NCBI GenBank assembly: GCA_951804985.1
Contig: OX638132.1
Span: forward strand, 104,398,026-104,462,025
DNA from: Dryomyza anilis
Taxonomy: Eukaryota > Arthropoda > Insecta > Diptera > Dryomyzidae
Length of the DNA stretch: 64,000 bases
Direction: 5' to 3'
Positions 31,242-42,830 of the stretch are shown one piece after another. Under the pieces are notes generated by a model, which was not told where the DNA came from, searched no databases, and worked only from the letters and a program-made list of their open reading frames with translations. Positions within the stretch are counted from its first letter, which is position 1, and the number at the start of each line of letters is the position of its first letter. The position numbers and the translations under genes were made by a program.

Positions 31242-31975
31242 TGAATTTGTTGCTGGTAAGGAAATCGAATGGTTTCAATTTCGTTTACGGTTCTCTTTTA
31301 CGTTTTGATTACGTTTCTCATTACAAATGTATTTTATGGTATTGGAATAACAAGCATTCGGTTTCAATTGCCGTATTTGCATTAATAAAATATGTTTTAA
31401 AATTCACTTTCGATTGAAATATGACAGTATTTTGAAACAAATTTGAGAACTTAATCGAATTGATTTCGATTACTAATACGATTATTTTGTATTAATAAAA
31501 TGAATTTTGGATAATATAAGAATTAATACGATTGAATAAGCCTTTTTATTGGTTGACTTAAACAAACATTTTTGGTTATCTTTTCAACAGCCGAAAGTCT
31601 ATAAAAAGGCAATAATTTGAAAACCTTTTCGATATCTTGTGATTCATTTTTCTTGCGATATACGGATATACGATATACGTTAACTTTTAAAAGTGAATTT
31701 GTTGCTGGTTAGGAAATCGAATGGTTTCAATTTCGTTTACGGTTCTCTTTTACGTTTCGATTACATTTCGATTACGTTTCTCATTACAAACAGTCTATAA
31801 AAAGGCAGTAATTTGAAAACCTTCGATATCTTGTGATTCATTTTTCTTGCGATATATGGATATACGACATACGTTAACTTTTAAAAGTTGGCATTAAGTT
31901 ATTTTTCGGATATCGTTTGTCTATATATACAAAGATAATAAATTCAGACGTCATTGCAATATGTAAAATTCGGTT
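31242..31975 (+). mobile_element. LTR-like segment with tandemly duplicated TATA promoter
   Basis: A unit starting TGAATTTGTTGCTGG occurs at 31242 and again at 31694. Both contain GAAATCGAATGGTTTCAATT and a TATA box TATAAAAAG (31600-31608, 31796-31804) followed by GGCA(A/G)TAATTTGAAAACC and TTGTGATTCATTTTTCTTGC. The second unit lacks about 260 bp of the middle. AATAAA follows at 31937. The TATA-to-polyA layout resembles an LTR, but I cannot place TG/CA ends or a target duplication. Confidence 0.4.
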
Positions 31976-32902
31976 TTTAAATAATCAGTCTTTCTTTTGA
32001 ATTATTTGATTTTTTTAATTTTCAAAAATATATTTTTTTTTGTTGAACCTGTACTAATATTTTTCACGAGTGAGTATAGACGAACGCATGTTCATTTATA
32101 AATAACTTGCTTAAACTTTGACGACGTACAACACGCAGCTTTTGTTGTTGTTGTTGCTGTTGTTGGTGCTGCTGACGTTGTTACTATTACAATTTTTATT
32201 TACGTTGCTGCTGGTGCTGTTGATACCCATGACTGCCAAATGAGCTCCGTCATGAACTGTGACGTTTTGCTATTCCTGCCGCTTCTGCTGAAACAAGACA
32301 CGCGTCAGGCGTTTTAACAAGGCGTTTTTAACAAGATTTCGTTCGATAGTCGAGTCTTTAAAAGCTGCGTCGTTCGTTCGTGCTTTTTGTTATTAAGTTG
32401 TTGCTGTTGCTACTGTTGCTGTCGTTGATTTTTGTAGATGCTGCTGCAGAATAAGAGAAGCGGAAAATTCTATGGAATTCTTGTTATATCGCGGTGTATG
32501 TGCCGGTGCGTGTGTTGCTGCTGTTCTTCCGCGCATTTTCTCTTTGTCACATCAACAGCAGCAACAGCAACATCATCAGCAACATCAGCGGAATCAGCAG
32601 CAACAGCGTTGTCAGCATTGCCATCAGCATGAACGTATTTTACGTCATCGTCGTTGTCGTTCACATCGATGCTGCCTGCTATCAACTGCATCGGCAACAC
32701 AGCAACATCAAGGTGTGCCAACAGCAACAAGAATAAAGGCTTCTTCACGTTGCCAGCAAAGAAAATGCGTCGAATTATTCGTTTTGCGCCTCTGTGAACT
32801 GCAGCCAAAGCAAAAGCCTGGCGACATCGACGCATTTATAAACTTCAAACTGTTGCCGCGTCGATCTTGCTGCCAACGGAGCGCTGTATCTTTCTCTCTT
32901 AG
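31976..32902. other. complex island upstream of candidate exon
   Basis: 32130-32460 is rich in GTTGTTGTTGCTG and GCTGCTG. 32335-32400 (GTCGAGTCTTTAAAAGCTGC, TCGTTCGTTCGTGC) resembles a fly 5' UTR/promoter. 32530-32640 is a CAGCAGCAACAGCAA/CATCAGCAAC tract that gives a glutamine/histidine-rich frame (155 residues from 32472), which I do not accept as a protein on its own. Confidence 0.4.
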
Positions 32903-33051
32903 CAGATACTCATTTCCGCTGCTGTCAGCTCCTGCCTGAACGACAGGACGTTGTCAACAACGAGGAGGAGAATGATGTCGACGACAACGACAGCAACGAT
33001 GAGTGCAACGCATTATCCTGCAACGGAAATTTAGATAATTTTGTAATTAAT
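32903..33051 (+). CDS. candidate host exon, acidic D/N/E-rich, partial
   Basis: Function unknown. A pyrimidine tract and AG (CTTTCTCTCTTAG ending 32902, with a second AG at 32905: a NAGNAG acceptor) precede 149 bp ending AAT, followed by GTAAGTAAG (33052-33060), an excellent donor. One frame is open from before the acceptor through the donor, about 49 codons with no stop, and reads RQDVVNNEEENDVDDNDSND, then CNALSCNGNLDNFVIN. It has GAC/GAG/AAC-type codons unlike the AT-rich surroundings, and no Met start, so it would be internal. Partner exons would lie outside what I can recognise. It could also be a UTR or lncRNA exon, or chance. Confidence 0.35.
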
Positions 33052-33532
33052 GTAAGTAAGCAGTAACTTGTCTTATAAAACTCACACATAGTAGTACTGC
33101 TTACCACCTACGCTTAGAGTCCTTTATTATGTGCTTTAAACTTTGTTAGTTTTAGTTCATGCTGAAATCTGCGAGTATTTTTCAAAGTTTTGTACCAGCA
33201 ACTTTTGCATTAGTCTGATGAACAACTAGTTAGTTGTCGCAGGATCAACACTGCAATAAGCTAAGTAGTTTCTTTAAATTGTTTTTGTTTTATACTTTGC
33301 AAGTCTTTTTGTTTACAACTTTCGTAAAGAATCAACATATATGTTTAAATAAAGTATTCGTTTTTTATATCCTTATTGCAGAAATAAAACTACACTAATG
33401 TTAATGTACCTAATTTAGTCACTCTAAGGGAGCTCCAACTTTGAAACCAAACATATATATTTATTTCTCTTTTTTTATTATTTTTTTCATTGCTTTTGAT
33501 TTTATTATTTTTTTTTGTTTTAGCGTTTCATT
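33052..33532. other. putative intron start, AT-rich
   Basis: Follows the donor at 33052. CTTACCACCTACG near 33100 is donor-like on the minus strand. From about 33455 a T-rich array begins. No gene. Confidence 0.35.
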
Positions 33533-34255
33533 TTTATACCCTACACCTATGAGGTACAGGGTATATTAACTTTGTGCATATATTGTAACGCCCCTTAGGA
33601 GGCGTGTCCGGTAAGGAAAAGTGTATATATTCTTGATCAGCATCACTACCCGAGTCCGTTTAGCCATGTCCGTCTGTCTGTCTGTCTGTCCGTCTTGCTG
33701 TCTTGCTGTCCGAATACAGAATAACTTGAGAAATACTGATCAGAATGCGATGAAATTTCGTCTCAATATATTTTAGCCAAAAGTAGGAACTGAGTTTGAA
33801 AATGAGCCAAATCGGTCAATGGACACGCCCACCTCCCATACAAGTCACTTTTATATAACTCTTTCGGAACTACTAACTCGAAAAGTATTCAAGGTATAGT
33901 TATAAAATTTAATACGTATTGTTAGAATTCACCTAAAAATATGTGGTCCAAAAATGGGCGTGATCCGCCCACTTTTTTTTTTCATTATTTCCCGGGTTTT
34001 CATAGTGGAAATTTGATCCGTAAATTATTAAAATCAAATCTATAAAATATTAGCCTTTCAAAATTTTAAATATAGGCGTGGTCCGCCCAATTATATTTTT
34101 CAATTTTTTTTTTTTAGTTTTTTATACTTTATATAATTTTTTTTAAATTATGGGGATATAAGACGTAAATTTCTGATATATGAATAATATTCTGAGGGTT
34201 AATATCCCCACCAAAGGTGTAGGGTATTCCATAGTCGGACCCGACCGACTATAAA
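33533..34255 (+). mobile_element. mini-me/DINE-1-like element, copy c (most complete)
   Basis: TTATACCCTACACCTATGAG with inverted CAGGGTATATTAA, GGCGTGTCCGGTAAGGAAAA, TATATATTCTTGATCAGCAT, CCGAGTCCGTTTAGCCATG, then (GTCT)4/GTCC microsatellite (33669-33700). The body has CCCACCTCCCATACAAG and GGGCGTGATCCGCCCAC. It ends GGTGTAGGGTATTCCATAGT, CCGACTATAAAAATCCG. It lies inside a T-rich array that resumes after it. Confidence 0.75.
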
Positions 34256-34289
34256 AATCCGCCCCATGTGACCGAACTGACCCATGTGA

Positions 34290-36560
34290 TCTAACTTTCC
34301 CAACTCGTTTTGATTTAGGTTTGATTTCTTGTTTTCACTTTTTTATTATTTTACTTAAGTGTTTGTTCTTTTAAATTTGGGTATTTGTTTTGTGTGTTTG
34401 TATTTGTTTTTTTTTTTTCAAAGCGTGTTTTTATTTTCGCGTGTTTTAAATTCGTGGTTTTATGTTTGCTGTAGTGCATTTCTTTATATATTGTATTTTT
34501 TTGTGTGTAGTTTTTTTGGTGTTTTCACGTTAATTTTTATTTTGCATTTTTTCTTTATCTTTAGTCTTGGTGTTGTTTTTAAATTTTTTATATTACAATT
34601 TTTTGCTTTTGTTTGTGTTTGTTTTTATTTTTGATATTTTCTTAATTTTTTTTGCTTTGTGTTTTTTCTTTTTCTTCTGATTTTATGTTTGTGGTTTTGA
34701 TTTTTAATTTTAATTTTTATTTTTGATTTATATTTTGTTTTGTTTTGAATTCGTGTTTTTTTCATTTGATTTTCTGTTTTTGATTTTGTTTTTGAATTTG
34801 ATTTGACTTTTGTTTTTGTATAAGATTTTGAGTTTTTGTTCTTCCCTGTTTATTTTGCTTTTGATTTTATGTTTTTGATTTATATTTACTATTTTTTTTT
34901 TTCTTTTGGTTTTTACCTTTGGGTTTCATTTGTTTTCCGTTTTTAATTTATTTTGTGATTTTGTTTTTTCATTTGATTTTGATTTTTTGCTTTTTGGGTT
35001 TTTATATATTGGTTTTGATTTTTGTGTTTTTTTTTGTTAATATTTGATATATTGTTTTTCTTTTGAATTCGTGTTTTTCATTTGATTTTCTTTTTCTGTT
35101 TTTGATTTTGTTTTTGAATTTGATTTTAATTTTGTTTTTGCATTAGATTTTCAGTTTTTGTTCTTCCCTATTTATTTCTTCCCTATTTATTTTATTCATT
35201 TGATTTTGATTTTTTGCTTTTTGGGTTTTTATATATTGGTTTTGATTTTTGTGTTTTTTTTTGTTAATATTTGATATTTTGTTTTTCTTTTAAATTCGTG
35301 TTTTTTCAATTGATTTTCTGTTTCTGTTTTTGATTTTGTTTTTGAATTTGATTTTACTTTTGTTTTTGCATTAGATTTTCAGTTTTTTTTCTTCCCTATT
35401 TATTTTTTATTTGATTTTATGTTTTTGATTTATATTTACTATTTTGTTTTTTCTTTTGATTTTGACCATTGGGTTTCATTTGTTTTTCCGTTTTTAATTT
35501 TTTTGTGATTTTGTTTTTTCATTTGATTTTGAGTTTTTGCTTTTTGTGTTAATTTATATTGGTTTTGATTTTTGTGTTTTTTGTTGTTTATATTTGACAT
35601 TTTGTTTTTCTTTTGAATTCGTGTTTTTTCATTAGATTTTCTGTTTTTGATTTTGTTTTTGAATTCGATTTGACTTTTGTTTTTGCATTAGATTTTGAGT
35701 TTTTGTTCTTCCCTATTTATTTTGCTTTTGATTTTATGTTTTTGATTTATATTTACTATTTTGTTTTTTCTTTTGGATTTTACCTTTGGGTTTCATTTGT
35801 TTTCCGTTTTTAATTTTTTTTGTGATTTTGTTTTTTCATTTGATTTTGATTATTTGCTTTTTGGGTTTTTATATATTGGTTTTGATTTTTGTGTTTTTTT
35901 TTTGTTTATATTTGACATTTTGAGTTTTGTTCTTCCCTATTTATTTTGCTTTTGATTTTATATTTTATATTTATATTTACTAGTTTGTTTTTCTATTGAT
36001 TTTGGTTTTGACCTTTGGGTTTCATTTGTATTTCCGTTTTTAATTTTTTTTGTGAATTGTTTTTCATTTGATTTTGAGTTTTTGCTTTTTTTGTTTATTT
36101 ATATTAATATTGGTTTTGATTTTGTTTTCTTTTTTTTATTTATATATGATATTTTATTTTATGATTCCGTGTTTTTATTTTTCTTTTTTCATTTGATTTT
36201 CTGTTTTTGCTTTATTTTTGAATTTGATTTTGGAAATTTTCTTTTATTTTTGCATTTGATTTAGAGTTTTTGCATTTTGTGCTTTAAATATTTATTTTGG
36301 TTTTGATTTTGTGTTTTTTTTATTTTTGATATATATTTGATTTTGTGATTTGTCTTTTGTTTTTGCAATCGATTTTGAGTGTGTTTTTGGTTTTGAATGT
36401 GTATATTATGTGTAATTTTATTATTTTGAACTTTTTTGTGTTTGTTTTGGATTTGTTTTTCTCTTTGCTATTGTATTTTTTTTTGTGTTCTTGTCTGATT
36501 TTGTTTTTGTGTTGTTTTGTTATGTTTAGTTTTTACTTTTATTTTTTTTTTAAGATAAGA
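34290..36560. repeat. T-rich array with higher-order repeat structure, 2.3 kb
   Basis: TTTTGATTTT/TTTTTGTTTTTG units organised in larger blocks: GTTCTTCCCTATTTATTTT, then GATTTATATTTACTATTTTG, then CTTTGGGTTTCATTTG, TTTTTGCTTTTTGGGTTTTT, and GAATTCGTGTTTTTTCA. The landmark CTTCCCT occurs at 34841, 35163, 35391, 35708 and 35932, spaced 322, 228, 317 and 224 bp, an alternating pattern of about 545 bp. F-rich open frames over it are artefacts. Confidence 0.85.
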
Positions 36561-38679
36561 AATAGCAAAATCTATTAGGCACCAAAAGGTCTTTCAGATT
36601 TTGAAATCACCAGACACCAGAGCCAATTCCATATACTTTTTCCCAACATTGTAAATTTAATTGGTTTTGCTCCGCTAACCTCCCCCTAAGACATAAGGGG
36701 AAGGTACCATTCTCTACTTGATCATGGAAACCAATTCGTGATACCTCTCACCTGGTTCTACTTAGATTTTTCAAGTTTTTGGCATTAAAGCATCCAATAT
36801 ACATTAAAGGTTTTTATTTCCTTTATAAAAGTCTTTTATTTTCCAAGAATTTGGTTGGTTTTAGACATATTACAAATGTAAAGTTTAAATTATTAGCAGG
36901 ATAAATGTTTTCAAATAAGTTTCATTTCTGAAATTGTCTGAAAAAGAGTTATCTTTTTTGTAATTAAATAAAAAACTTGCATTATTATATTTCAAAAAAT
37001 TTCTATAAAAATTATTTACGTCAAACAATATACTGCAACCTCCTCAAAGAAACTCTTTGAATCACCTCCTCGAAGAACCGCCTCAAGACCTCGTTCCTCA
37101 TAATTGATGATCTGATTGCCGTAACAAGCGAATTTGCGCAATAACCTCAGAGTTGTTCTGGCAGCGTGAAATGGAGCGTTCTGCGTCAATATTTCACTTG
37201 AATTTAAAACTGCAAAAGAAAACAAATTAAAAGCCACATCCTTCAGGCATTGTTGCTGCATTTAATGCAATTTTCCTGCCTGCCTTTTTCAATCTTTGCG
37301 CGCAAAATGCAGCGAAAGTTGTGGCAAAAAGCGCCAGAATTCGCGCAACTCGAGCAATTATGATGCCAGAACATGCGGTGCGGTGCAGAAAGTGAAAAAA
37401 CGATGAAAATACTGTGGTGGTAAACCTTATGCGATACGACGCGACGCCCAACTGATGCAATTTAAAAATGCTGCATTTGAGTTTTTCTTTATTATCTGAA
37501 ATATTCAAAGAAACAAAAGTATAAAAAAATAAATAGAGAAATCAAATATAACAAAAAACTGTAAAAGAATTATACAATAAAAAAGAGTAAAAATTACTAC
37601 AAAGGCAAAAGAAGACAAATTACATATTTTGTTTATGTTGTCTGTGGCACTTTTACCTATATTTCGTACTCTTTCGCTCCGTCTATTTGAGTCTCTTTGG
37701 CTCGCTCTCTTGCACTCTGTTGCTGGCACGCTCTCGTGCACTTTCGTAATTCTATTAAGAAACAAATAAATAAATTGCCAACAAGTCGGAGCCAAATCTT
37801 GCCTGTTTCCCTAGTTGGCAACGCGTTCGAGCGGAATTCCGCAAACAAAAAGTGAAATTAGATTTTTGCCATTTATTACGCCATATGTTTATGGGTGTGT
37901 GAAAGAGGGAGACAAATAGATACAGAGAATGTGTGCGTGTGTTGCTGTCTTGTACCACATGTCAAGACCGTTACTGCTTTTGCCGCAGCTGTGCTGCTAA
38001 AACAATTGTGACAACTTTTCAAAAATGTTTCGCTTTATTTCATTTATTCCACAAACACAAATAATAAATAGCAAAACAAAGAAATAAACGAACAAACAAC
38101 CGCGCCAACAGAGCCAGCCCAAAAGGCCCCCGGCGAACTTGAACCCAATTCAAAAGTAATCATCCTCGTTGCAGATAAATTGCAGCAGACCGTGGTCGGC
38201 AAAATAGCCCAAAAAAAAAAAGAGTTGCCAATTTAGTGGAAACAATTTTCATTATTTGGCCACGTCTCAATTGTGGTCGGCAGTTGGCACTATTTACAGT
38301 TCGCATTTGTTATTCTTTTTAATCGAATTATCAAACTATATACATTATAAAAATAAAATTTAAAAATAATAGAATTAACTAATTAAATCAACAAAGAATT
38401 AATGCTTCAAGGAATCAATAACTCCATAAATCGAAATATCAAAGAATCAAGGAATCTAAATATCAGAAAACCAAAACAACAATCAATAAAGAATAGAAGA
38501 ATACCTGAAACAAATCATGTGTTCGATCGAATCGATCATTGAATCAATAAACTAAAAATCATTGAAAAAAAATTAAGAAGTCAGGCAAAAAAATGAGGAA
38601 AACAATTAATTAGAACAAATTAGAGAAATAATAAATGTAGAAGATAATCGAAAAATCAATGGAAAAAGAATCAATCATA
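36561..38679. other. non-coding; complex island 37.0-38.3 kb
   Basis: 36600-36800 is unique mixed sequence. 37020-38290 is a long higher-complexity island with no coding signature; CTCTCTTTGGCTCGCTCTCTTGC (pyrimidine-rich, 37690-37730) and GCCAACAGAGCCAGCCC lie here. 38300-38679 is a run of AATCAA/GAATCAA words. Confidence 0.45.
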
Positions 38680-39023
38680 CACAGAAAAAAATAATCGTCG
38701 TAAATCTAGCAACCGATATTAATTGCATTCATTAATCAATCCAGCGATGAAATTCACTAATTTAATGAAAACATTTGCTATTATTCGTTAAATCAGCAAA
38801 TGCGTTTGCTAATATGAATATTTGTACGTCAATGCAGCAAATTAATTAGTCGGCGCAGTTTCAACAATTATATTTGTTAATACTGCGCCAACTAAATTAT
38901 TTGATGCATTGACAAATACATTTAGTAAAAGTTTTCATTAAATTAGTGAATTTAATTGCTGGATTGATTAATGAATGCAATTAATATTGGTTGCTATATT
39001 TACGTCGATTAATTTTTTCTGTG
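38680..39023. mobile_element. foldback MITE with CACAGAAAAAA ends, 344 bp
   Basis: Imperfect palindrome over its length: left CACAGAAAAAAATAATCG, GTAAATCTAGCAACC; right (other strand) CACAGAAAAAATTAATCG, GTAAATATAGCAACC. The centre has GTCGGCGCAGT and ACTGCGCCAAC (about 38850-38895) as the closing arms. No duplication of flanks is clear. The ends resemble those of the TTCATCATAT family (ACACAGAAAAAAAT). Confidence 0.82.
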
Positions 39024-39438
39024 AAGAGACAAATATTAAAATACAAACACAAAAAAGCTAAATATTAAATATTCAATATTTAAATAATAAACGAATCACA
39101 TAACCAAGAAAGGAATCTAGAAAATTAAATTATAAAAAACTGAGCCAAGAATCAAGCAACTTCGATTCAATGCAAAAAAAGAATCACAAAACTAAAAAGA
39201 ATCGATTAATTAAGAGGAATCCTAGAAACAACAAAACAGTTAATTAATTCAATTAATATATCAAAGAAATAACTATTGATGCACAATGTATAAAATATTA
39301 TTAACTAAAGAATCATAGAATCAACTTTTTACAACCAAGAAGTAATCACACAAATCAATAATCAGCGCAACGGAGAAGCAAAGCTTCACAGAATCAAAGA
39401 GTCAATGAATTGATTTACAAAGAAGGAATACAAAATAT
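39024..39438. other. GAATCAA-rich AT spacer
   Basis: Loose repetition of AATCAA, AAGAATC and AATTAAT; continues after the SINE. No gene. Confidence 0.4.
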
Positions 39439-39754
39439 ACAACAATATAATAATAATAGTTTGACGCTACAGTCCTGTATAGAACTTCGGCCGAGCTCTC
39501 TCACCATTTTGAGCTGTGCGTGTTATATTTGTACTCAAAGTGGTGGGACCTACAGTTTATTGCCGAATCCGAACGGCGGGTGAGAGCTTTTCATAGGCAA
39601 TCTTTTACTCTCGTAGTTTTGCCATTTACTGCCGAGAAGTAGCACGGTATAGAAATTTGTTTCTATGAAAAGATGTTGTTAGTCCCAGTCCAGGCTTGAA
39701 CCGGGGACCTTTCGGCTCGCAGTCCAACGCACTAACCACTGAGCTACAACAATA
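39439..39754 (-). mobile_element. tRNA-derived SINE, copy 2
   Basis: Minus-strand element 39448-39745, about 95% alike by eye to 17813-18119, with box A (GCTCAGTGG) and box B GGTTCAAGCC intact; the outermost tRNA bases (GGGCGCG) are missing at the 5' end. Tail ATTATTATTAT. ACAACAATA flanks both sides (39439-39447 and 39746-39754), a 9-bp target duplication. Confidence 0.85.
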
Positions 39755-40084
39755 ATGGTGAAAATAATCGAAAATAATACAATACATCAAAGAAACACAA
39801 AATTAAAGAATAAAGGTCTCAAAAGTTTGATAATTATTTTTCAATAAATCAAAGAACGAAATTATCAAATCATCAAAAAAAAAATCAAATAATTTGTATG
39901 TAATAAAGTATCAAATTCAAATAATCATTAAAATATATAATCAAGGAAAAGTTGTACAAGACATAAGATTCACAGTCAAAAATTTTCACTGAATCACAAA
40001 ATTAGAAAATAACAAAATCATGAAAGAATCAAAGAATCAATGAAAATATTCAACTATTTTAGTAATTATAAAAAAAAATAAGTT
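39755..40084. other. GAATCAA-rich AT spacer
   Basis: Same loose AATCAAAGAATC composition as before the SINE; no gene. Confidence 0.35.
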
Positions 40085-40270
40085 CAAAACAACCCAAAAT
40101 AGTCAATAGGATAAATTATTATTTTAATCGGAAAATACCATTAAATACTAGAAAACACCATAATATTGCCATTGAGTTTATATGAAAAGATTTATTTTTT
40201 GTATACTATTAAATAAATAATTGTTCTATTTAGCAATTTTAATGGGATTTGAGGGATTTCTTTAGGGTGT
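40085..40270 (-). mobile_element. MITE with ACAC-type ends, copy 2
   Basis: Reverse complement of the element at 6046-6262: GGATAAATTATTATTTTAAT, TTTTTTGTATACTATTAAAT, CAATTTTAATGGGATTT and a final CTTTAGGGTGT. Ends have diverged. Confidence 0.65.
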
Positions 40271-40748
40271 ATGACCTAAAGAACTAAAAAATAATCGATG
40301 AATGAAAGACTCAGAAAATAAAAAAATTCAATTAATAAAAAAGTGATTTTGAAGAGACCATAATTCAGTGAATAGGAAAATAAAGAAAAAAATCTAAAAT
40401 TCGAAGAAAATAAAGCAAAATTTTCAATCTATAAAAGTATCAAGTATTGAAGATTAAAGAAATAAAAAATATATCATTTTTGAAATTACTCGGTCACAGA
40501 TTAAAATGTGGTCAAGATATCAAAACATTACATAACTATCAAATAAAAAAAAAATAAAGGTACTCAAAAACACTACGAATGCAAAATGATAAAATATTTA
40601 ATTGAAACATAGTACTCCATTTTTTATTATGGATATAAATTAAATATTCACTGATCAGTTTCCAATCATGACTCTAGACCATTTTCGACTAGGGGAATTA
40701 CGAAATTAAAATTAGATCTTAAAATAAAAAAAAAAAAAAAGAGAAAAG
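40271..40748. other. AT-rich spacer, no gene
   Basis: A-rich words (AATAAAAAA, AGAAAATAAA) only. Confidence 0.35.
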
Positions 40749-42215
40749 ATAACACTACACAACAAATTGAAAAAAAAAAATTGCGCAGTAAATGGCACTA
40801 TTTTTGTATTATTGGTAATGACACGTAGAGTTCGAATATATTAATTTAAAAAAATATTACGGATAGGTTTACGAAATATCGGTCAATAACTTTTGAACCG
40901 ATCTTTCAAAAAGATGGTCACATATTTTTGCAAATATTTCTCGTTTTAAATAACGGGTTTGATCAAATTTAATACTATTTAAAAGATAATTTAAAATCCA
41001 GTAACCATTCTCTAAACATTTTGTAAATTGGTTTACTGGTTTGAGAGAATTTGATATAAGAACTCGAAAAATGTAATTTTTTACGACAAAAATTTAAATC
41101 AAGGATGCATTTAAAAAATTGGGAAAAATCTAAAAAGCAAGATGATTCACAGACTGTGATATTCCTAAATTAGCCTGCATCTTTTTAAAGAAAACGACGT
41201 AAAAATTAAATAAATCTATGCATTTTGAGGTCAGAAAAAATTCATATAAAGCATTAGAATTGGGTGTAAACTAAAAATATCCCATTTTGTGTTTTTATAC
41301 CCTACATCCTTGGGTTACAGGTTATTTTATGTATATGAGGATATTTTAGCGCATCTTAGAAAGCGTGACCGGTGTGAAAAGCAAATATTTTCTTGATCAG
41401 CATCACTTTCAAGTCGATTTAGACATGGCCGTCTGTCTGTCCGCCTATACAGGATAATTTGATAAACACTATTCCGAATGCGATGAAATTTAATTTTAAT
41501 ATATTTTAGTAGAAAAGTAATTTGAAGTTCGAAAATGAGTCAAATTAGTCAACGCACTCAACTACATCCCATACAAGATATTGGTTTACTTTTTATGATC
41601 CCATATCTCGTAAACCAATCAAGATAAAGAGACAATCATCTATCAATACGTGCTCAAAAAATTGGCGTCATTGCCCACATTTTTTTTATATTTTTAGGCC
41701 TATTTGTATGGCAATCAATTAAAATGCTTTCACATAATTTATTTTATCCACAAATGTTACCCATACATTTTTGTAATTGATAACTCAATTTCTTTGATAG
41801 AGAGTGGACTCGTTTTGAAATATTACAGACTGTGTAACATCTTATCGATTTTTACCAATTTTTTTAATGCATTTTTTAATTAAAACAACAAAAAAAAAAA
41901 ACTTTTTTCAAGATCTTCTATCGAGTTCTCCTAAACTAGTAAATGTATTTAAAAATGTTGTAAGATATGTTTATTGGATGTTTAAATACCTTTTATTTGA
42001 TATAACTATTGATCATGTGACTTATATGGAACGCGAGATATTTACAAATACATGTACCCCCTTTTTGAAAGCTCGGTTCAAAAGTTATTGGCCGATATTT
42101 TGTAAACCTACCCAAAGAAACATTTTTAAACCATATCTTCGGAATCAGGGAGTTATTTTACATAATACAAAAATAGTCTTGAATGCTGCGCAGAATGGCT
42201 GTTGTGTAGTATAAT
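40749..42215. mobile_element. 1.46-kb foldback transposon with nested mini-me
   Basis: Element 40754-42210. Left end ACTACACAACA, right end (other strand) ACTACACAACA; the inverted similarity continues for several hundred bp: GCGCAG, ACTATTTTTGTATTAT, GGTAGGTTTAC(G/A)AAATATCGG, CCAATAACTTTTGAACCG. Flanks ATAAC (40749-40753) and ATAAT (42211-42215) may be a 5-bp duplication with one change. A mini-me-like copy sits in the centre. The 115-residue frame at 41867 is in the right arm and has no known motif. Confidence 0.72.
41297..41780 (+). mobile_element. mini-me/DINE-1-like element, copy d, nested
   Basis: TTTATACCCTACATCCTTGG, TTTCTTGATCAGCATCACTT, AAGTCGATTTAGACATGGCC, GTCTGTCTGTCC, CCGAATGCGATGAAATTTAA and CATCCCATACAAG follow the order of copy c. 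The right boundary is unclear. Confidence 0.62.
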
Positions 42216-42339
42216 CAAAGTTTCAAAAAAGACATCCAAGATTGGAAGATTTGAATAAATTTCATATTCGCGAAATCAGAGAATTACAATTTGATGAAGG
42301 AATTAAAGAACCAATAAAAAAAAAACATAAGAGATTTAT

Positions 42340-42830
42340 CACAGAATAAAAATCATAATCATATAGATGAATTTCATTCTTCAAACCATGATTCGTTGTA
42401 TTGAAGTACGATTCATAATATTGAAAACTACAGCACATCAAAGTTATGAATTCGTCATCAATTTGATGAATAACCCAAAAACTGTTTTCAATATGATGAA
42501 GTGTATGTGAAGAATAAGTTTCATCATATTAATGAACAAATATATAAAATACAACATATATGTTCATCATATTGAAGAAAGCTGTTCATCAAACCAAATT
42601 TTAATCAAAATATTTATACAACAATTTTATCGGACACTCTCTTTCAAGACAAATTTTTGTGTTTAAATTTGATGTTTAAGAACATCATATATAACATTAA
42701 AAACATCAGCAGTATTAAAAACATTAAATGCAATTCAATGAATGAAATCATCCATATGATGAATCTGGTATTTGGTGAAAAAATTCATAATATTTATGAA
42801 TAAAATCATCATATTGAAGAAAAATTAAAT
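42340..42830 (+). mobile_element. TTCATCATAT-family MITE, uninterrupted copy
   Basis: Starts CACAGAATAAAAATCAT, then ATAGATGAATTTCATTCTTC, ATTCGTTGTATTGAAGTACG, TGTTCATCATATTGAAGAAA, and ends with ATGAATCTGGTATTTGGTG and ATGAATAAAATCATCATATT. It is the reference that shows where the rosa MITE (12521) and the solo LTR (27656) inserted into its paralogs. Confidence 0.75.

Noticed and set aside
32472..32939. 155-residue Q/H-rich protein starting MEFLL
   Set aside because: The frame follows CAGCAA/CATCAG trinucleotide repeats, ends before the good donor at 33052, and overlaps other frames of similar length on both strands.
34359..36578. Several F/C/L-rich 'membrane protein' frames
   Set aside because: They translate T-rich low-complexity repeats; hydrophobicity follows from TTT/TTG codons. 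The same applies to 3775-4155 and to the minus-strand frames at 54.6-56.0 kb.
41867..42214. 115-residue open frame
   Set aside because: Lies in the right arm of the foldback element; the homologous left arm is not open, so there is no selection for a protein.
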